Source: Cryptomeria japonica (taxonomy: Eukaryota > Streptophyta > Pinopsida > Cupressales > Cupressaceae). From it: a stretch of 64,000 bases of DNA. The notes below the pieces were generated by a model, which saw only the letters and a program-made list of their open reading frames with translations, was not told the origin of the DNA and did no database searches. A program made the translations under genes and the position numbers. Each line of letters opens with the position of its first letter. Positions within the stretch are counted from its first letter, which is position 1. The DNA is taken from contig NC_081406.1 in the NCBI RefSeq assembly GCF_030272615.1, forward strand, positions 267,395,692 to 267,459,691, written 5' to 3'. Below are positions 36,660 to 48,046 of this stretch, one piece after another.

Positions 36660-37685
36660 AATATGGATTGTTGACGAAGTTGTAGTTGACTTTCCATAGT
36701 TTACAGAATATTGACCTTCCATCAGACGAAGAGTGGAGCACCCTACAAAAACTAGCACAAAAATCTTAAGAATCATAGTATGTATTGCACAATTTTCTTC
36801 TTTTACTCTTAATTTCAAGGTTTTATGTTTTTTCTGTTTGGAATTTGGCATCGCTTGAAATAACTCTGTTTTATGAATAGGAAAAAAACAACACTCGTTA
36901 TTGCTAAATTTCTAATCCAACCTATGAATCTATGATGCATAGTGCAAAACTTCAGCCTGCAAATTTGTATTCTCAAATTCTCCCAAGTTTTAACATTTCT
37001 TCATTTCTCTATTTTTGATTACTAGGTTTTGGGCATTGCTATTATCTATATTTAATTTATCATGGCTTGAATTAATATTTAATTTTGAACTCTATTTTTT
37101 GAATAGGAGACATCAGACATGTAGCAGTTGTTAAATTGCTAATCTAGCCTGTGATGGCCATGTAAATCTGTGCTGAGTTTGTGATTTTGATGTTGAGTCT
37201 TCACATGTTGCAGTTAGACCTGAAGCTGTTGTTGCTCCCTTGTTTCTATAAAAGGGAATTCAGGGTCATTTGCAAAGGGTTCTGAAACTTTGTATTGACT
37301 TTTGCATGGAGAATCACACAGAGTGGTGTATTGAATGAATTGTATCATATGGCTATATTTTTAAAGAATTAATGAAAATCTAAGTTCTCAAACATATCTA
37401 AATAAACATCTATGTATCAATAAACACATTATGGTCTTTTATTATGCTATTTTAAATCTAGAAATAGAAAGTTGAAAAATACAATTACAAATCAATGTTA
37501 AATTCTAATTGCAAAAAGTTAACAAAATCATAAGATATCACCAAGTTATTAACCATAATAATATGCTTTTGTAATATGAATGATGAGATATAGTAATAAG
37601 ATTATTAAATACCAATCTCTTACAGTTTCCATTCATCCTCATCAAATTAAGAGCTTTCTTGATTCTTGTTTGTGTTTTCTTCACT
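36660..37685. other. spacer between convergent genes
   Basis: About 1 kb separates the 3' end of the large plus-strand gene from the 3' end of the hAT-like transposase on the minus strand. It is AT-rich, with two partly similar passages near 36900-37000 and 37090-37170 (words 'gaatagga', 'gttattgctaaatt', 'taatcta/ccaacctatga'). No gene is seen. Confidence 0.5.
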
Positions 37686-40330
37686 CTAAGTCTGCATACC
37701 TTCGTTGAAATGCATCTCAATGCTACTAGTAGGTCCAGTACATGAGTCAATAGTCCCACTGGCACTTTGGTTTGAAGTGTTGCCCAAACCTCTTCTTTCA
37801 CATTTGGACCTCCAGATTTGCCATGCCCTATCATAAGGAAAAGTGTGGACATCATACCTAGATGTATAGAGCCTAAAGCAATTTTCCAAATTTTTGTCTA
37901 GTTTGTTTCTTAGCTTTGATTTTAGGAACCCCAAAGCACTGAAAACTCTCTCATCTTCCACTGAACCCAATATCATGGCAAGACATAAATCAACAAGCTT
38001 CAAATATTCTTGCATTGAATCACGCAACGCTGCATTCTCAGCTGTATATTTCCAAAGCCTTGTTACTGATCCCTCTTCGTGAGGGTTCTCCACTGTGCCA
38101 TATTGTTCTCTCATTGTGTATGCAAAATGAGATGATTTCTCTTGAAGATGAGTTTCATCTAATATTCCATTTATAGTTACTCCATTCAATTCTCTGGATA
38201 TACAAAATTGTTTTATCAAAGTTAGTAGCTTAATTTGAAAATCAACTGCACTATTGAGGCTCCAATATTGAGGAAACATAATAGACATGACTTCGAGTAG
38301 GTTGTCAAGAGGGAATCTGCTTCTAATTTGTGAGGAAAGATCATAGGCAATTTTCTTCACAGAATTAGTTACAGTCTCAACTATCTTGTCGAAATATTCC
38401 CTTGTAACTCTTGTTAGTTGCTTCCCGGGGTGCTTTCTTGGTTCCTTGGGGTTGACTGTGGCATAGAAGTGCATTGGTATCTCAACTCCCCGAACATTGA
38501 CACATACCTCCTCGTTTGTACTGATTTGTAAAAAGTTATCAGGATTGTTCAAATCTGTGAGTGTCCGCCACTTAACAAATTTTTCATTAGATAGTGCTGG
38601 TTGATTTCGATAAAGATTATCGAGGGTCATGCATGTCATCTTATGCAGTGTAGCATATTCTGCAATATACAGAGCTCTTTTTTGGGTAGTCTTCATAATA
38701 TTCCTCATTTCCTCTAGCATGGGCATAAGAGCTAATAAAGTTAAGAGTGTCTCTAGATTACTTAACCTCCGAAGAAGGTCAGGAAATTTCTGTTGCTCTG
38801 ATTCGTCGCTAGTTGTGTGAAATAGTCCAATCAGGGATGGATACTCTGAAAAAAATCGATGCGCTGGAGCATCTAAAGAGATCCATTTGGTATCATTATC
38901 CTTGAGAATCCTTTTCCCATCAGTTATTCCATCAACAAAGTGTTGAAATTTCATAAATCGCTTGGGACTTCGACATAAGTGTGAGTAGAGCTCTCTGATT
39001 AAAATTTCAATTTTTTTTACCGAAGCATACTTGCTCACAATTCCAAAAGCTAGATTCATTATGTGAGCTATGCAGTGAATTGCTGTAATGTATGATGCAA
39101 ATGAAGTTTCAATCTTTGTACAAATACCGTTCCTATGACCTTGCATTACTGAAGCTCCATCTGCTCCAACACACACCAATTTTTTGGCAACCGTCATGTC
39201 TTCCATACCTCCATATTCAATTAAACTTCTCTTTACTAGTTGAAATAAATTTTTCGTTGTCACACTCTCCTTCATTTTAGCAACAGATAGTAGATGAGGT
39301 TGGAGAGCATGACTCTATACAGTATAAACATGCATGCATACCCATGAAGTATTGTCTGCTGCCATAACTTCGTCTAAAGAAACTGCAATAAAGTTTGACT
39401 CTCTTATTATTTCATTTACTTCTTCTTTTTCAACCTCAGCAAGACAACTTGCCCATTCCCATCCATTGTTTACTGTCCAGTATCTATTAAGATAGTTAGG
39501 AACTTTCAAAAAGTATAATAAACCACTAATTGATGGGAAATCTATCATAGCACGCCCTCTGCTCAAAATATAAAAAACAACGCTTAGCTGAACAACTTTT
39601 CCCATTTGTTCTATTTGCATTGCTTTTCCAAAACTAGCTTCAATAGAACCTTTAACTTCAGTAGGCTTCATCTATAGTTTCTCATGAAAATAATACTCTT
39701 CGACATTCCTCACATGCTTACATTCCTCCTTTGTTTTTCATCTTATCACTGATTTTTCAACTCTGTCTATCATTTGTTTTTCATAAACTTTACCCATATG
39801 CTTTTCTATGGTGTAAAATTTTAGCTGCAACCTAATTTCCTTGTTATGTTTCCAAGTGCAAATCTTACACTTGCATTCTATTGGAGGCTTGCCTTCAATT
39901 GGATTCTCCACTAGTTCAATGAATGGATACTTTGATGCCCAATTAATTTGAAAATTCCTCACTAACATATCCCACTCCCGATCCTTTTTTTATTATGGCT
40001 CATCCTTTTTTGATTTGGCTTTTATTTTCTCCTTCCGTGCATTATCATCAATGGCATTATCACCCAAGTCGATTATATCATTCCAGCTAACTTGGGCATC
40101 TACCAAATAATCTTCTTCAAGATCATCCTGATCTGAGATATCAGGTTCGCCTCCGTCTTCAACATGTGGTGTAGGTTGCGAATTTTGTACTTGTACTTGT
40201 GATGATGTACCTTCCTGATTTTCACCACAATCTTTTCTAAATCCAAAGTACGAAGACAAATTTTGCTTTTTGTTGGCCTCTCATGGCCTTCCCCACATTC
40301 AGGTTTCTTACCCTTCTTCCTGTTTGACAT
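37686..40330 (-). pseudogene. hAT-like transposase with zinc finger
   Basis: The main body (39275-37686, 529 codons) is open; upstream pieces at 39671-39315, 39968-39738 and 40259-39993 are in the same frame and separated only by stops. A likely start is MSNRKKGKKPE at 40330, one frameshift away. In order: an acidic N-terminus, a zinc-binding CKCKIC...H region (near 39865), the RNase H-like core with SLDEVMAADNTSW (near 39385) and CVGADGASVMQGHRNG (near 39180), HCIAHIMNLAF, and the hAT dimerisation end SVEDERVFSALGFLKSKLRNKL (near 37940). This wording matches the hAT-related transposases of the DUF4371/ZMYM type. It would cut and paste a DNA element. TIRs and an 8-bp TSD were not found. Confidence 0.85.
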
Positions 40331-40659
40331 CTCCAACAAAATAAAGGCTACCAAAAAAATGTCCTGACTGACCACTTGGCACTGACGGGTCACCACTGAG
40401 TAAAAATGAACTCAACAGTGCAAACAAATATGGATAAATTCAAAATAATATTATAACACTTCAAAAATATGATCGCTCACCTTTAGGTCACTAGCAGTTG
40501 CCAATACAGTCAACAACAATGATTTTCCTTGGTCTAAAACTTTACTATTGATCAGAATTCAGAGCCTAGAACCCACCATATTGTGTAGAGATAGATCCGA
40601 TCTTTGCATGTATTGATACCAATCCTTATATGGTGAATTCCGTAGGAATTTTATATGGT

Positions 40660-41105
40660 ATACAAAAATTTGGCGAATCCCACATAACTATAACATGACT
40701 TATGTAATTTTTGAGGCAATTATGGGTCGTCCAAATAATTGGCAAATACAATATAGTTGGCAAAAGTTGGGGTGAATGGAGACACGCGTCGGCAAAATAC
40801 CGGGTGAATTGGGTCCTCTTGGCTAACAAATCTTCACATGCCTATAGGAGAATTATGGTCGTCTATTAAGGCAACCTCAGAGAGTGTAGGCAAAAAAATT
40901 AAATTTACCGTGTGTCCACTGTATATTGTATTGGCAAAATCCTCACATAGAAACATTTAATTACATAAAACATATGGCGATCGGGCCGTGAATTTGACAG
41001 TAATTGATAATGTTCTGGCGACATGGCCACCCCTAGTCGGTACAAAATATTCGCCATTTCCCATGTCACCAACATGAAAAATTCACCATTGGCAAATATT
41101 CACCA
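40660..41105. repeat. TGGC(G/A)AAT-like motif cluster, right side
   Basis: Words tggcgaat, tggcaaat, gggtgaat, tggcgatc and their complements attcgcca and attcacca recur about fifteen times. The spacing is more irregular than in the left array at 28139-28490. Near the right edge they face the other way (attcgcca, attcacca), so the two clusters are roughly inverted with respect to each other. This would fit the subterminal repeats of one large DNA transposon spanning both. Confidence 0.5.
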
Positions 41106-42200
41106 CTAAAGTAATCTTTGCATGAGAGATCCAAAATAAAAGAAGCAAACTTGGAAATCACCCATGACGGAGGACTGAATTGATTTGCTTCCAACCATTC
41201 TGCACCAAGGATTTGAATAATGAACATGGTTGAAAGATTAATTTGGTTGACACCCTGTGTGAAAAGGTTTTGAAGAGGGCCGTGGAGGACGATTCTAGAA
41301 GCCATGAACATAAAAAATTGAATATCCCATGTCAAAACTTCGAAGGAAAGCAACTATTGAATGGAAACTTCAATGTGTCTCCACATAATGATATGAAGAG
41401 ATAGGCACATGTGAAAAAATATCCGCATGATGAAATACTGAATGCACTGGAGAATGTTAACTGAGTGACTCCGAAGGACTCCAATGAATTAGAATGGGAT
41501 GTGTCCGATATTCACACATGTTGCCAGGTGAACAATCTAGACAAGTTGATATGGTACGTGCTTGGATGGTTTGACCTCATAAATGCTTAATGTGAAATTG
41601 AAATGAGGATAATCTCCCCACAATTGTAGAAAAAGGTGCATTAATAATTTGAAACAACAAAAAAATAAATGACCTCTAAATTTGCTCTGAGCTCGAGCCC
41701 TTCAACATTTTTTAGCTGAGACCCTTAAATTATTTTCTCTCCATGAGGGAGAAGGCATCCCTGGTTAGCTAGAAGGTCTGCTAGAGCATTCACCTCCCTA
41801 TAACAATGAGAGATTGAATATTCATCAAATTGAAGAAGGAGTTGTTTGACTTCTTGAATAATATATTCAATTTCCAGTTGCATTTAACTGTTGAGAAAGT
41901 TGAAAGAGCCATATTTGTGTTCATAGAGTATCCTTCAATATAGATCTTTTTAACTTTATGGGTGGTGGCCAATCTAACCCCGAACAAGAGAGCCTGAGCT
42001 TTGACCACATTATTCGAACCATTCGCTATTCTGGCCATACCACAACTAGAGATAATTCCTAAATGATTCCTTAAGACATATCCTAAACTTGAAATCCTGG
42101 GGTTGCCTTTCGAGGCCCCATCAAAATTTAATTTAACATGGCTCGGGTCAGAAGGTTTCCACTTGATCTCTTTTTTGATAGAAACCTTGGGTGTGTTAAT
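41106..42200 (-). mobile_element. LINE B, 3' portion (left of the pol-less LTR element)
   Basis: This holds the RNase H end of an L1-type LINE on the minus strand followed by its 3' region. The upstream remainder lies on the other side of the LTR element at 48913-49190. The 3' end is not in this piece; it may continue at 28120-26881 if the hAT-like block inserted into the LINE. The open frame at 41066-41353 may be part of a further LINE-encoded protein, but it runs into the motif cluster. Confidence 0.7.
41731..42200 (-). pseudogene. RNase H domain of LINE B
   Basis: The domain shows HVKLNFDGASKGNPRISSLGYVLRN, NNVVKAQALLFGV, IYIEGYSMN and, after a stop at 41790, VNALADLLANQG. This is the plant LINE RNase H (RVT_3) that degrades RNA in RNA:DNA hybrids. 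Two catalytic positions are changed: the glutamate expected in 'EAQAL' is lysine and the aspartate expected in 'EGDS' is tyrosine, so it is inactive as well as truncated. The frame is cut at 42200 by the LTR element. Confidence 0.88.
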
Positions 42201-43117
42201 TGTTAGGGTTCCCACAGATACTAAGAGGGGGGGGTGAATCAATATCTGACCGGTTATGAAATTTTCTTAAAATTGAATATGCAGAATATAAAGTAATAGT
42301 ATACCGGTATGCAAGAATTAATGCAAATAACAGAATCAAAAGCATCCACATGAAAAGAACACCATAACACAAGATGTTTAATGAGGAAACCCGATGTGGG
42401 AAAAACCTCGATGGGATTTGTGACCCACAATATTCACTTACTGGCCAATAAGAGAATATTACTTACAATAGGGGCCTGCACATGCAGGAAGGCCAACTGC
42501 CTAGAGCTCACTGCTCAACAAGAAGTCACACTAACTTACAATGAGGATTTACACAAATCCAATATTCTGTACTGCTTTACAATAGCATCTTCAATGCCAG
42601 ATTTAGTACCGGTTCTTGCTCTGTTCTTTACATATACCCTTGACCTACAATTCACACATTAGGTCTACCTTATAATTTTTTATTACATTCTATCCATATC
42701 CTACAAATGCCTACAATGATCTCTTTTATATATAAGAGTCATTTTACAATTTGCCAAGTCGGCTTACAATGATAAACAAAATATTACATATCAAAAGTCC
42801 TGTCGGCCTCTGTGCTGGTATACATATTTCCTTCTATGCCGGTGCCGGTGTAGATTGATTTTGTTGATGCCAGAGCACTGTTCTGTTTGAGTAATGCTTT
42901 GCTAGTATGATGTCTTGCCGGTGCCATAGGATTGCAAGGTTGTCTGTGTAATGCTTTGTCGGTATAATGTCTTGCCGGTGCCATAGGATTGCAAGGTTTC
43001 CTGTGTAATGCTTTGCCGGTATAATGTCTTGCCAGTGCCATAGGATTGCAAGGTTGCCATCAATGACAAAAACTTCAATCACACACAATGTCTCATTGGA
43101 GTGTCCATATGCCAACA
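42201..43117 (-). repeat. 3' LTR of the pol-less element
   Basis: 917 bp, reading tgttggcata...ccctaaca on the minus strand. It contains three copies of a 57-bp unit (42890-43060) where the partner LTR has about two, which accounts for most of the length difference. The shared copia LTR box is at about 42385-42437 in reverse orientation. Confidence 0.96.
42890..43060. repeat. 57-bp tandem repeat inside the LTR
   Basis: The unit contains taatgctttgccggtataat and gccataggattgcaaggttg. There are three copies here and about two in the other LTR (48760-48855). The 57-base period (19 codons) keeps a minus-strand frame open, so the apparent repetitive proteins in the LTR are probably accidental. 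Confidence 0.93.
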
Positions 43118-43129
43118 ATCTCCCCCTTT
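43118..43129 (-). promoter_or_regulatory. polypurine tract of the pol-less element
   Basis: The minus strand reads aaagggggagat directly before the 3' LTR (tgttggcat). This is nearly the same tract as that of copia A (1646-1657). Confidence 0.85.
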
Positions 43130-43475
43130 GGCATTGATGGCAACACTCATGAGAAATTTCAAAAAGATATCCAAAAATGTGTATACCAAAAAATGTTACC
43201 AAAAAATATGAGGGCTCCCCCTGAGCATGTGATCCCTGTGTTTTGAATTTTCTCATCTACTACTCCCCCTTTGGCATCAATGACAAAGGTTAGTAGATTT
43301 GTAGTTGTACCAATTCATAACCTCAACCTTGTAGGTGGGTAGTTATTAGCTGAAGAATATCTCCCAAAATTAAGTTTATACCATCCATAAACTTCTTGCT
43401 CTCCTTTATTGCTATCTCAGTTTTGTGTATTGTACCGGTGAGATGCTGCAAGTGCTCTGTCGGTGTTTTGCTACC

Positions 43476-46400
43476 CTATGTTAGTGCCTCTGAGATTTCC
43501 TTACGCAGAGATGCTAGATAGTCCAACCTTGGACTTAGTTTAGATCTCAAAATTTTTGCCTTGTTTATTATTTTCTCTTTTTCTCTTTCTAATTTGAGCA
43601 ATTCTTCCTCAAAATTTGTTATCTTTTCCTCAAAAACTGATAATGTATCGGGTGAGTTAACAAAATTATCAGCAAGTTTATTGATCTCTTCCTGTACTTT
43701 GCTCATCTTTTTGTCTACATCCGTGGTCAAAAAGTTTATCTTACAGGTGTCTTTATACAGAGTTTTGTACTCTTTCAATAAATTGCATAGTTCCAGTAGA
43801 AGTGTGTCAAATTCCCTATTACACTTCTTTATTCCTTCCTCAAAGAATTTTTGTTTCTCTTTTTCTACACTTTCCTTTACAGTTTCTACCTTTGTTTGCT
43901 CAAAATTTCCAGAAATATATTTACAAAGTGTATCCAACTGGCCTAAAGAATCTTTGTTGGCTATATTACAATTTGGAGCTATTAATTTCAAAACTGGAAT
44001 TGAATCATCTATTGCTTTATAGGCTTGTGAGCTATAATCAGTTATTTTCTTTATAGTATCGAGCAATACCTCTGTTACATTTGATGATGACCCAGTAAAC
44101 TGAGTGCCAGTGGAAGGGACCATGCTGGTATTGACCTCTGGTAGGTCTGTCTGTGTCTCCATCTCTTTAAGCACAATTTTTCCTGCATCATTTCTTACCG
44201 GTGGCATCAGTTCTGGAGCCTTTAGCTCTATTGGTTGCTCTGTTTGTGTTCCAGATTCCATCTTTTTCTCTGAATCTGCTGCCGGTTGCTCTTGGTTTCC
44301 TGTTGCCGATTGCTCTTTATTATCAGATTTATCTGTGGTATCCTTATCTACCACTATGTTGATTTTTTGAGTATCAACATTCACAGTATATAGGACTTCA
44401 GGATTAGGATTGTTATCCTTTGTGTCCATGCTCTCAGCTGCCGGTTGATCTTTTGCAATTGTTTTAACCGGTGGAGTATTTAAAGGAGGTGGGGGTAAGT
44501 TGTCTCTAATATTGATACTTGGTGGTCCACCAACTTTACCTTTCCCTTTGTCCTTTTGATATACCAGAATGGGCTTGGGATTCATATATTCTTCTTGTTT
44601 TTCTTTTTCAACCAAGAATCTATCCCAACCATCTTCTATTTCAGTTGAAACTTTAGTAACTCTACCTACCATTAATGATATTTGCCGGTGTGCAGTGGAA
44701 AAGACTGTCCGGTTGGCCTGAGCTATCAAATCATCAATTTCCTTAGGCGAGTTGGCCAGGTATACTGCAAGTAATTTTCTTATTTTACTCAATTATTCCT
44801 TACCTTCTGGCCTCAGGTCTTTTATATAATTCATCAGGAATTTCATTTAGGACTTGCATCAAAAACTTTTTATACATGTCCATGTGTAGTATAACACTTT
44901 CCTCAACTTGTCCTTTCTCATCTTCTGATAGGGTGTCATAGATTTTCCCTATGTTTTTCAGTTTACCTTCCTATGTGATTTCATTCAGTAATATGTCAAA
45001 AGGGGCCAAGTCAGTGTCTGTCTTCTTCTTCCTTTTGGGGGTAAGCTTTTTCTTAGGTGTGGCTTTCTTGACTGGAGACCTTACAGCTTGTTGCTTCTGT
45101 CTTGTCCTTCTAGGTGAAGGAGTGGATACTGGTGAGGGGTCTCTTTTCCTAACAACTCTTTTGAAAGTTGCTGGCATATCTCCTTCTGAGGAGGTAGCTA
45201 CCGGTGATAGATGAGTTTCAGGCTGTTGGGCTGCCAACTCTTCTTCTGTTATGCCGGTTTTCTTCAATACATCATCTTTTAAGGCTTTTGCTTGCCTGCT
45301 TCCTTTCCTCACAGATGCCTCAACTTTCTTTACTCTCTTTTTAGATTGAATGTGACTTTCAATGTGCTCAGCACTACCAAATACTTCTTCCTTTGGTTCA
45401 TGGGAGGCTTCCAGAAGTGCTTTGGCATAAGTTTCCACTATGTGGTCATCTGTTTCATACCCCATTTCTGTAACCCAGATTGTTCTTGGGATGACTGCTT
45501 CCATCCAGATCTCATCCTTTTTGATTACAAAACATATGTCATCCTTATATTTGTTGACGATTCCTGTGATAGTCTGATCCTCTTATTCATTTTGACCTTT
45601 AGTGCTTGAAAATACTCATGGATATTCTTTTCTTTGTTTTCACCCATGTTGTTGAATAAGTCAGACAATTGTTTTCCTACCGGTATGTCAAATCCAAAAT
45701 CCTTGTTGCCTATACTGGGAGCCTGTTTGGTTATATGTAGCATTAAGCATACAAGCAAATTTCCAAATCTAAAGGTTCCTTTCTTATCCTTCTTGATTTT
45801 TGCTAAGTTGTCAATTAGCTCATCTTTTAACCATTCACAGATATCAATTTTTACATTGTTCTTAACCATGTCATGAGCACTTTTTATGCATAAACTGGAA
45901 ATAGAGTTAAGCCTATTTGCATGAGTTGCTTTGTAACCTAGAATCATGCTAATGAATCTCACATTTGTATCGGTCACATCATTAACCCTCAATGATCTTT
46001 TGTCGGATGTTGCACCAGTTAATTTCATTACTAGGTCATTTGAGACCTTCTTGGTTTTGTTGGGTCTGGTACCGGTGGAAGGTAACCCTGTTACTGCTTT
46101 CACAGCTACCTTTGTAATTTTAAGCATTGAGTCAAGCCAAAAGAATGAGCCATGTACCCTGCTAAGAACTATCCTAACTACTTCCTTGGGAAATTCAGGA
46201 ATGCAGAGGATTTTAGTGAATCCTAGGGTTTCAACAATTTTATGTTCAGGTTTCACATTTCCGGCATTGTCACATATAATAGATTTGTACATGTTTTTGA
46301 TTTCTTCATCACCTAATTCCTCTATGTTGTAATGAATATACATTCTAGGGTCTTCTGCATAAACAACACCCTTTGGAATTTGGGAAAAAGCACCTGTGTT

Positions 46401-46511
46401 GTCATCTTTCTTAGCTACCTCGGGAACTAGCTCAAACACGGGCCTAGGTCATTTTATAACCTCAACTACTGTAGGGTTTGCTATGAATTCAGGTGCAGAG
46501 GAGGATGCCAT
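43476..46511 (-). pseudogene. second ORF of the pol-less element: large coiled-coil protein
   Basis: The start MASSSAPEFIANP is at 46511. The frame crosses a TGA near 46453 (a likely CGA to TGA change), runs open at 46439-45525, shifts by one base near 45580, runs to 44971, crosses a TAG, shifts again near 44800 and is open from 44792 to 43476: about 1010 codons in total. The N-terminal half is helical (VVRIVLSRVHGSFFWLDSML; CEWLKDELIDNLAKIKKD). The middle holds a basic, NLS-like stretch (KKATPKKKLTPKRKKK, near 45050), then a proline/glutamine/glutamate-rich low-complexity part. The C-terminus (44050-43476) is a long coiled coil. I recognise no enzyme or capsid family. It follows gag after a 306-base gap. 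Confidence 0.75.
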
Positions 46512-46817
46512 GATGATAAATACCTTTTTCTGCCTTTGGATGGATTGATTGCTGAAGTGCTTTGCCTCTTTGTTCGGAATGCCTTAGCTGGGAAATCTTT
46601 GCGCTCTCTGAAAGTTTGAATTCACGGTGAAATGAAATGGAGACAAAAACCTTATTTTATAAAGTCTTTTCTACCACCTACCACATTAATTGTTTGCCGA
46701 CAATGTATTAACTCAACTTTATTTGCTGGTAATGAAGGATTTTCAACTTCTTTTCTCTAACCAAGGGAATAATAGCACATGTGTCATTAAATTGCCAAAC
46801 CCTCAAGATAATTTTCT

Positions 46818-47975
46818 TCAATTTGATGAAGAACATCCTGCTAGTGGAGCATTTCTCTGTCTTGCCGGTGGAGCATCATATTGTCCTATCGGTGAAGCAT
46901 TTGTTGGTTCTACCAGTGGAGGAGTAACCCCAATATTTAGATCACCTTTTCTAATCCATTGCTTTGAAAATTCTTGCTTAACCTCTTCAACCTTTTCTTT
47001 ACCTTTCAAGCTAGTACTTTTGTTATCTATAGGTGTACCTTTACTTCTATAGAATTTAGCAATATGACCAATCTTGTTACATGCATAACAAGTTACATTA
47101 TTTTTCTGAATAGCTTTCCCATAACCTATGCCAGTTTGTGTTCTGCATTTATTTGATAAATGACCAAATCTTCCACAAACATAACATCTTACATTCATTT
47201 TGCAATTTTCAGAGTTATGACCAATTTTGTTGCATTTGGTGCATTGACCAGTGGGAGGATTGATGTTCTGATAATTCTTAGATCTACATTCATTTGCCCT
47301 ATGACCATATTTATTATAGTTAAAGCATTTTCCATTGAATTTGTAAGTATTAGAGGGTTTTACCGGTTTGCTTTGATCCTGGGTATTTGCAGTATCGGAG
47401 CTTTCTCCAACTTCAAATCCAACTCTAGAAGTGTCACCTTTGGGTTTTTGATTCTTCAATAAGGTACCAAGTTCTTCTGAGCTTTTCTTGAATTTTTCTT
47501 TGTGTTGATTTGCAGTTTCCAATTCCCTTTCCAAGATCTCTTTTTGTCTCATTAGTTCATTCGAGTCATTTTGAGTATGCATCAGATCTGTCTTCAACAT
47601 ATCATTTTCATAGCTAAGTCTTGTGTTCTCATTTGCTGCATCACTTAGTCTTTTGGTCAATTCTTCTTCATTCTTCTTTCTGTCCTCAATCTCTTTACAG
47701 AATCTCATGGTCATATCCTGCATTTCATTTTTTGTTGTCATGATCTCTTGTTTCAATTTGCTTATCATATCATTTAATGATTCCTTTTCATCATTTTCAT
47801 TTTGCAATTTTTCACAAAGTTCTCTTCTCTTGTTTCTTGTAATAGTAAGATTTTCTTGAAGTGCCTGAATAATGTCCCGAGCTGCTTTTAAATCATCTTC
47901 TAATTTGATATTTTTCAACTTCTCTGCATCATAGTCAGTAAGAGCTCCTTCAAGTTGCTTCATCAGATTTTCCAT
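46818..47975 (-). CDS. Gag of the pol-less element with four zinc knuckles
   Basis: The start MENLMKQLEGALTDYD at 47975 is the first ATG after the PBS; the frame is open for 385 codons, although it also extends upstream without a stop. The N-terminal two-thirds is a long coiled coil (heptad-like runs of E, K, L and N). Four CCHC knuckles follow: CFNYNKYGHRANEC, CTKCNKIGHNSENC, CYVCGRFGHLSNKC and CYACNKIGHIAKFY. The first and last have lost a cysteine to tyrosine, each a single G-to-A change. It lacks a recognisable capsid domain of the usual copia type. The product would bind RNA and pack it. It remains fully open, unlike its neighbour. Confidence 0.85.
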   Translation of the reverse strand: MENLMKQLEGALTDYDAEKLKNIKLEDDLKAARDIIQALQENLTITRNKRRELCEKLQNENDEKESLNDMISKLKQEIMTTKNEMQDMTMRFCKEIEDRKKNEEELTKRLSDAANENTRLSYENDMLKTDLMHTQNDSNELMRQKEILERELETANQHKEKFKKSSEELGTLLKNQKPKGDTSRVGFEVGESSDTANTQDQSKPVKPSNTYKFNGKCFNYNKYGHRANECRSKNYQNINPPTGQCTKCNKIGHNSENCKMNVRCYVCGRFGHLSNKCRTQTGIGYGKAIQKNNVTCYACNKIGHIAKFYRSKGTPIDNKSTSLKGKEKVEEVKQEFSKQWIRKGDLNIGVTPPLVEPTNASPIGQYDAPPARQRNAPLAGCSSSN

Positions 47976-48026
47976 CTTTACCGGTGTCAAGATCTTCCTC
48001 AAGCTGTTAGGCTTCTGAAAATAGAG

Positions 48027-48044
48027 GACCAGGCTTTGATACCA
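48027..48044 (-). promoter_or_regulatory. primer binding site of the pol-less element
   Basis: The minus strand reads tggtatcaaagcctggtc two bases after the 5' LTR. It matches the tRNA-iMet-type site (tggtatcagagc) used by most plant copia elements, with one difference in the first twelve bases. Confidence 0.88.
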
Positions 48045-48046
48045 AT

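Noticed and set aside
37538..37855. Separate ORF at the end of the hAT transposase
   Set aside because: It overlaps the transposase C-terminus in another frame and has no motif.
41090..41110. CACTA-type terminus at the right edge of the hAT-like block
   Set aside because: The word cacta is present but in the wrong orientation for a right end, and no partner terminus or 3-bp TSD was seen on the left.
42784..43256. Repetitive proteins in the LTR of the pol-less element
   Set aside because: They follow from the 57-bp repeat and cross the LTR border and PPT; not a plausible gene.
43561..47859. Many plus-strand ORFs rich in S, F and L
   Set aside because: They are antisense shadows of the coiled-coil Gag and second ORF of the pol-less element.
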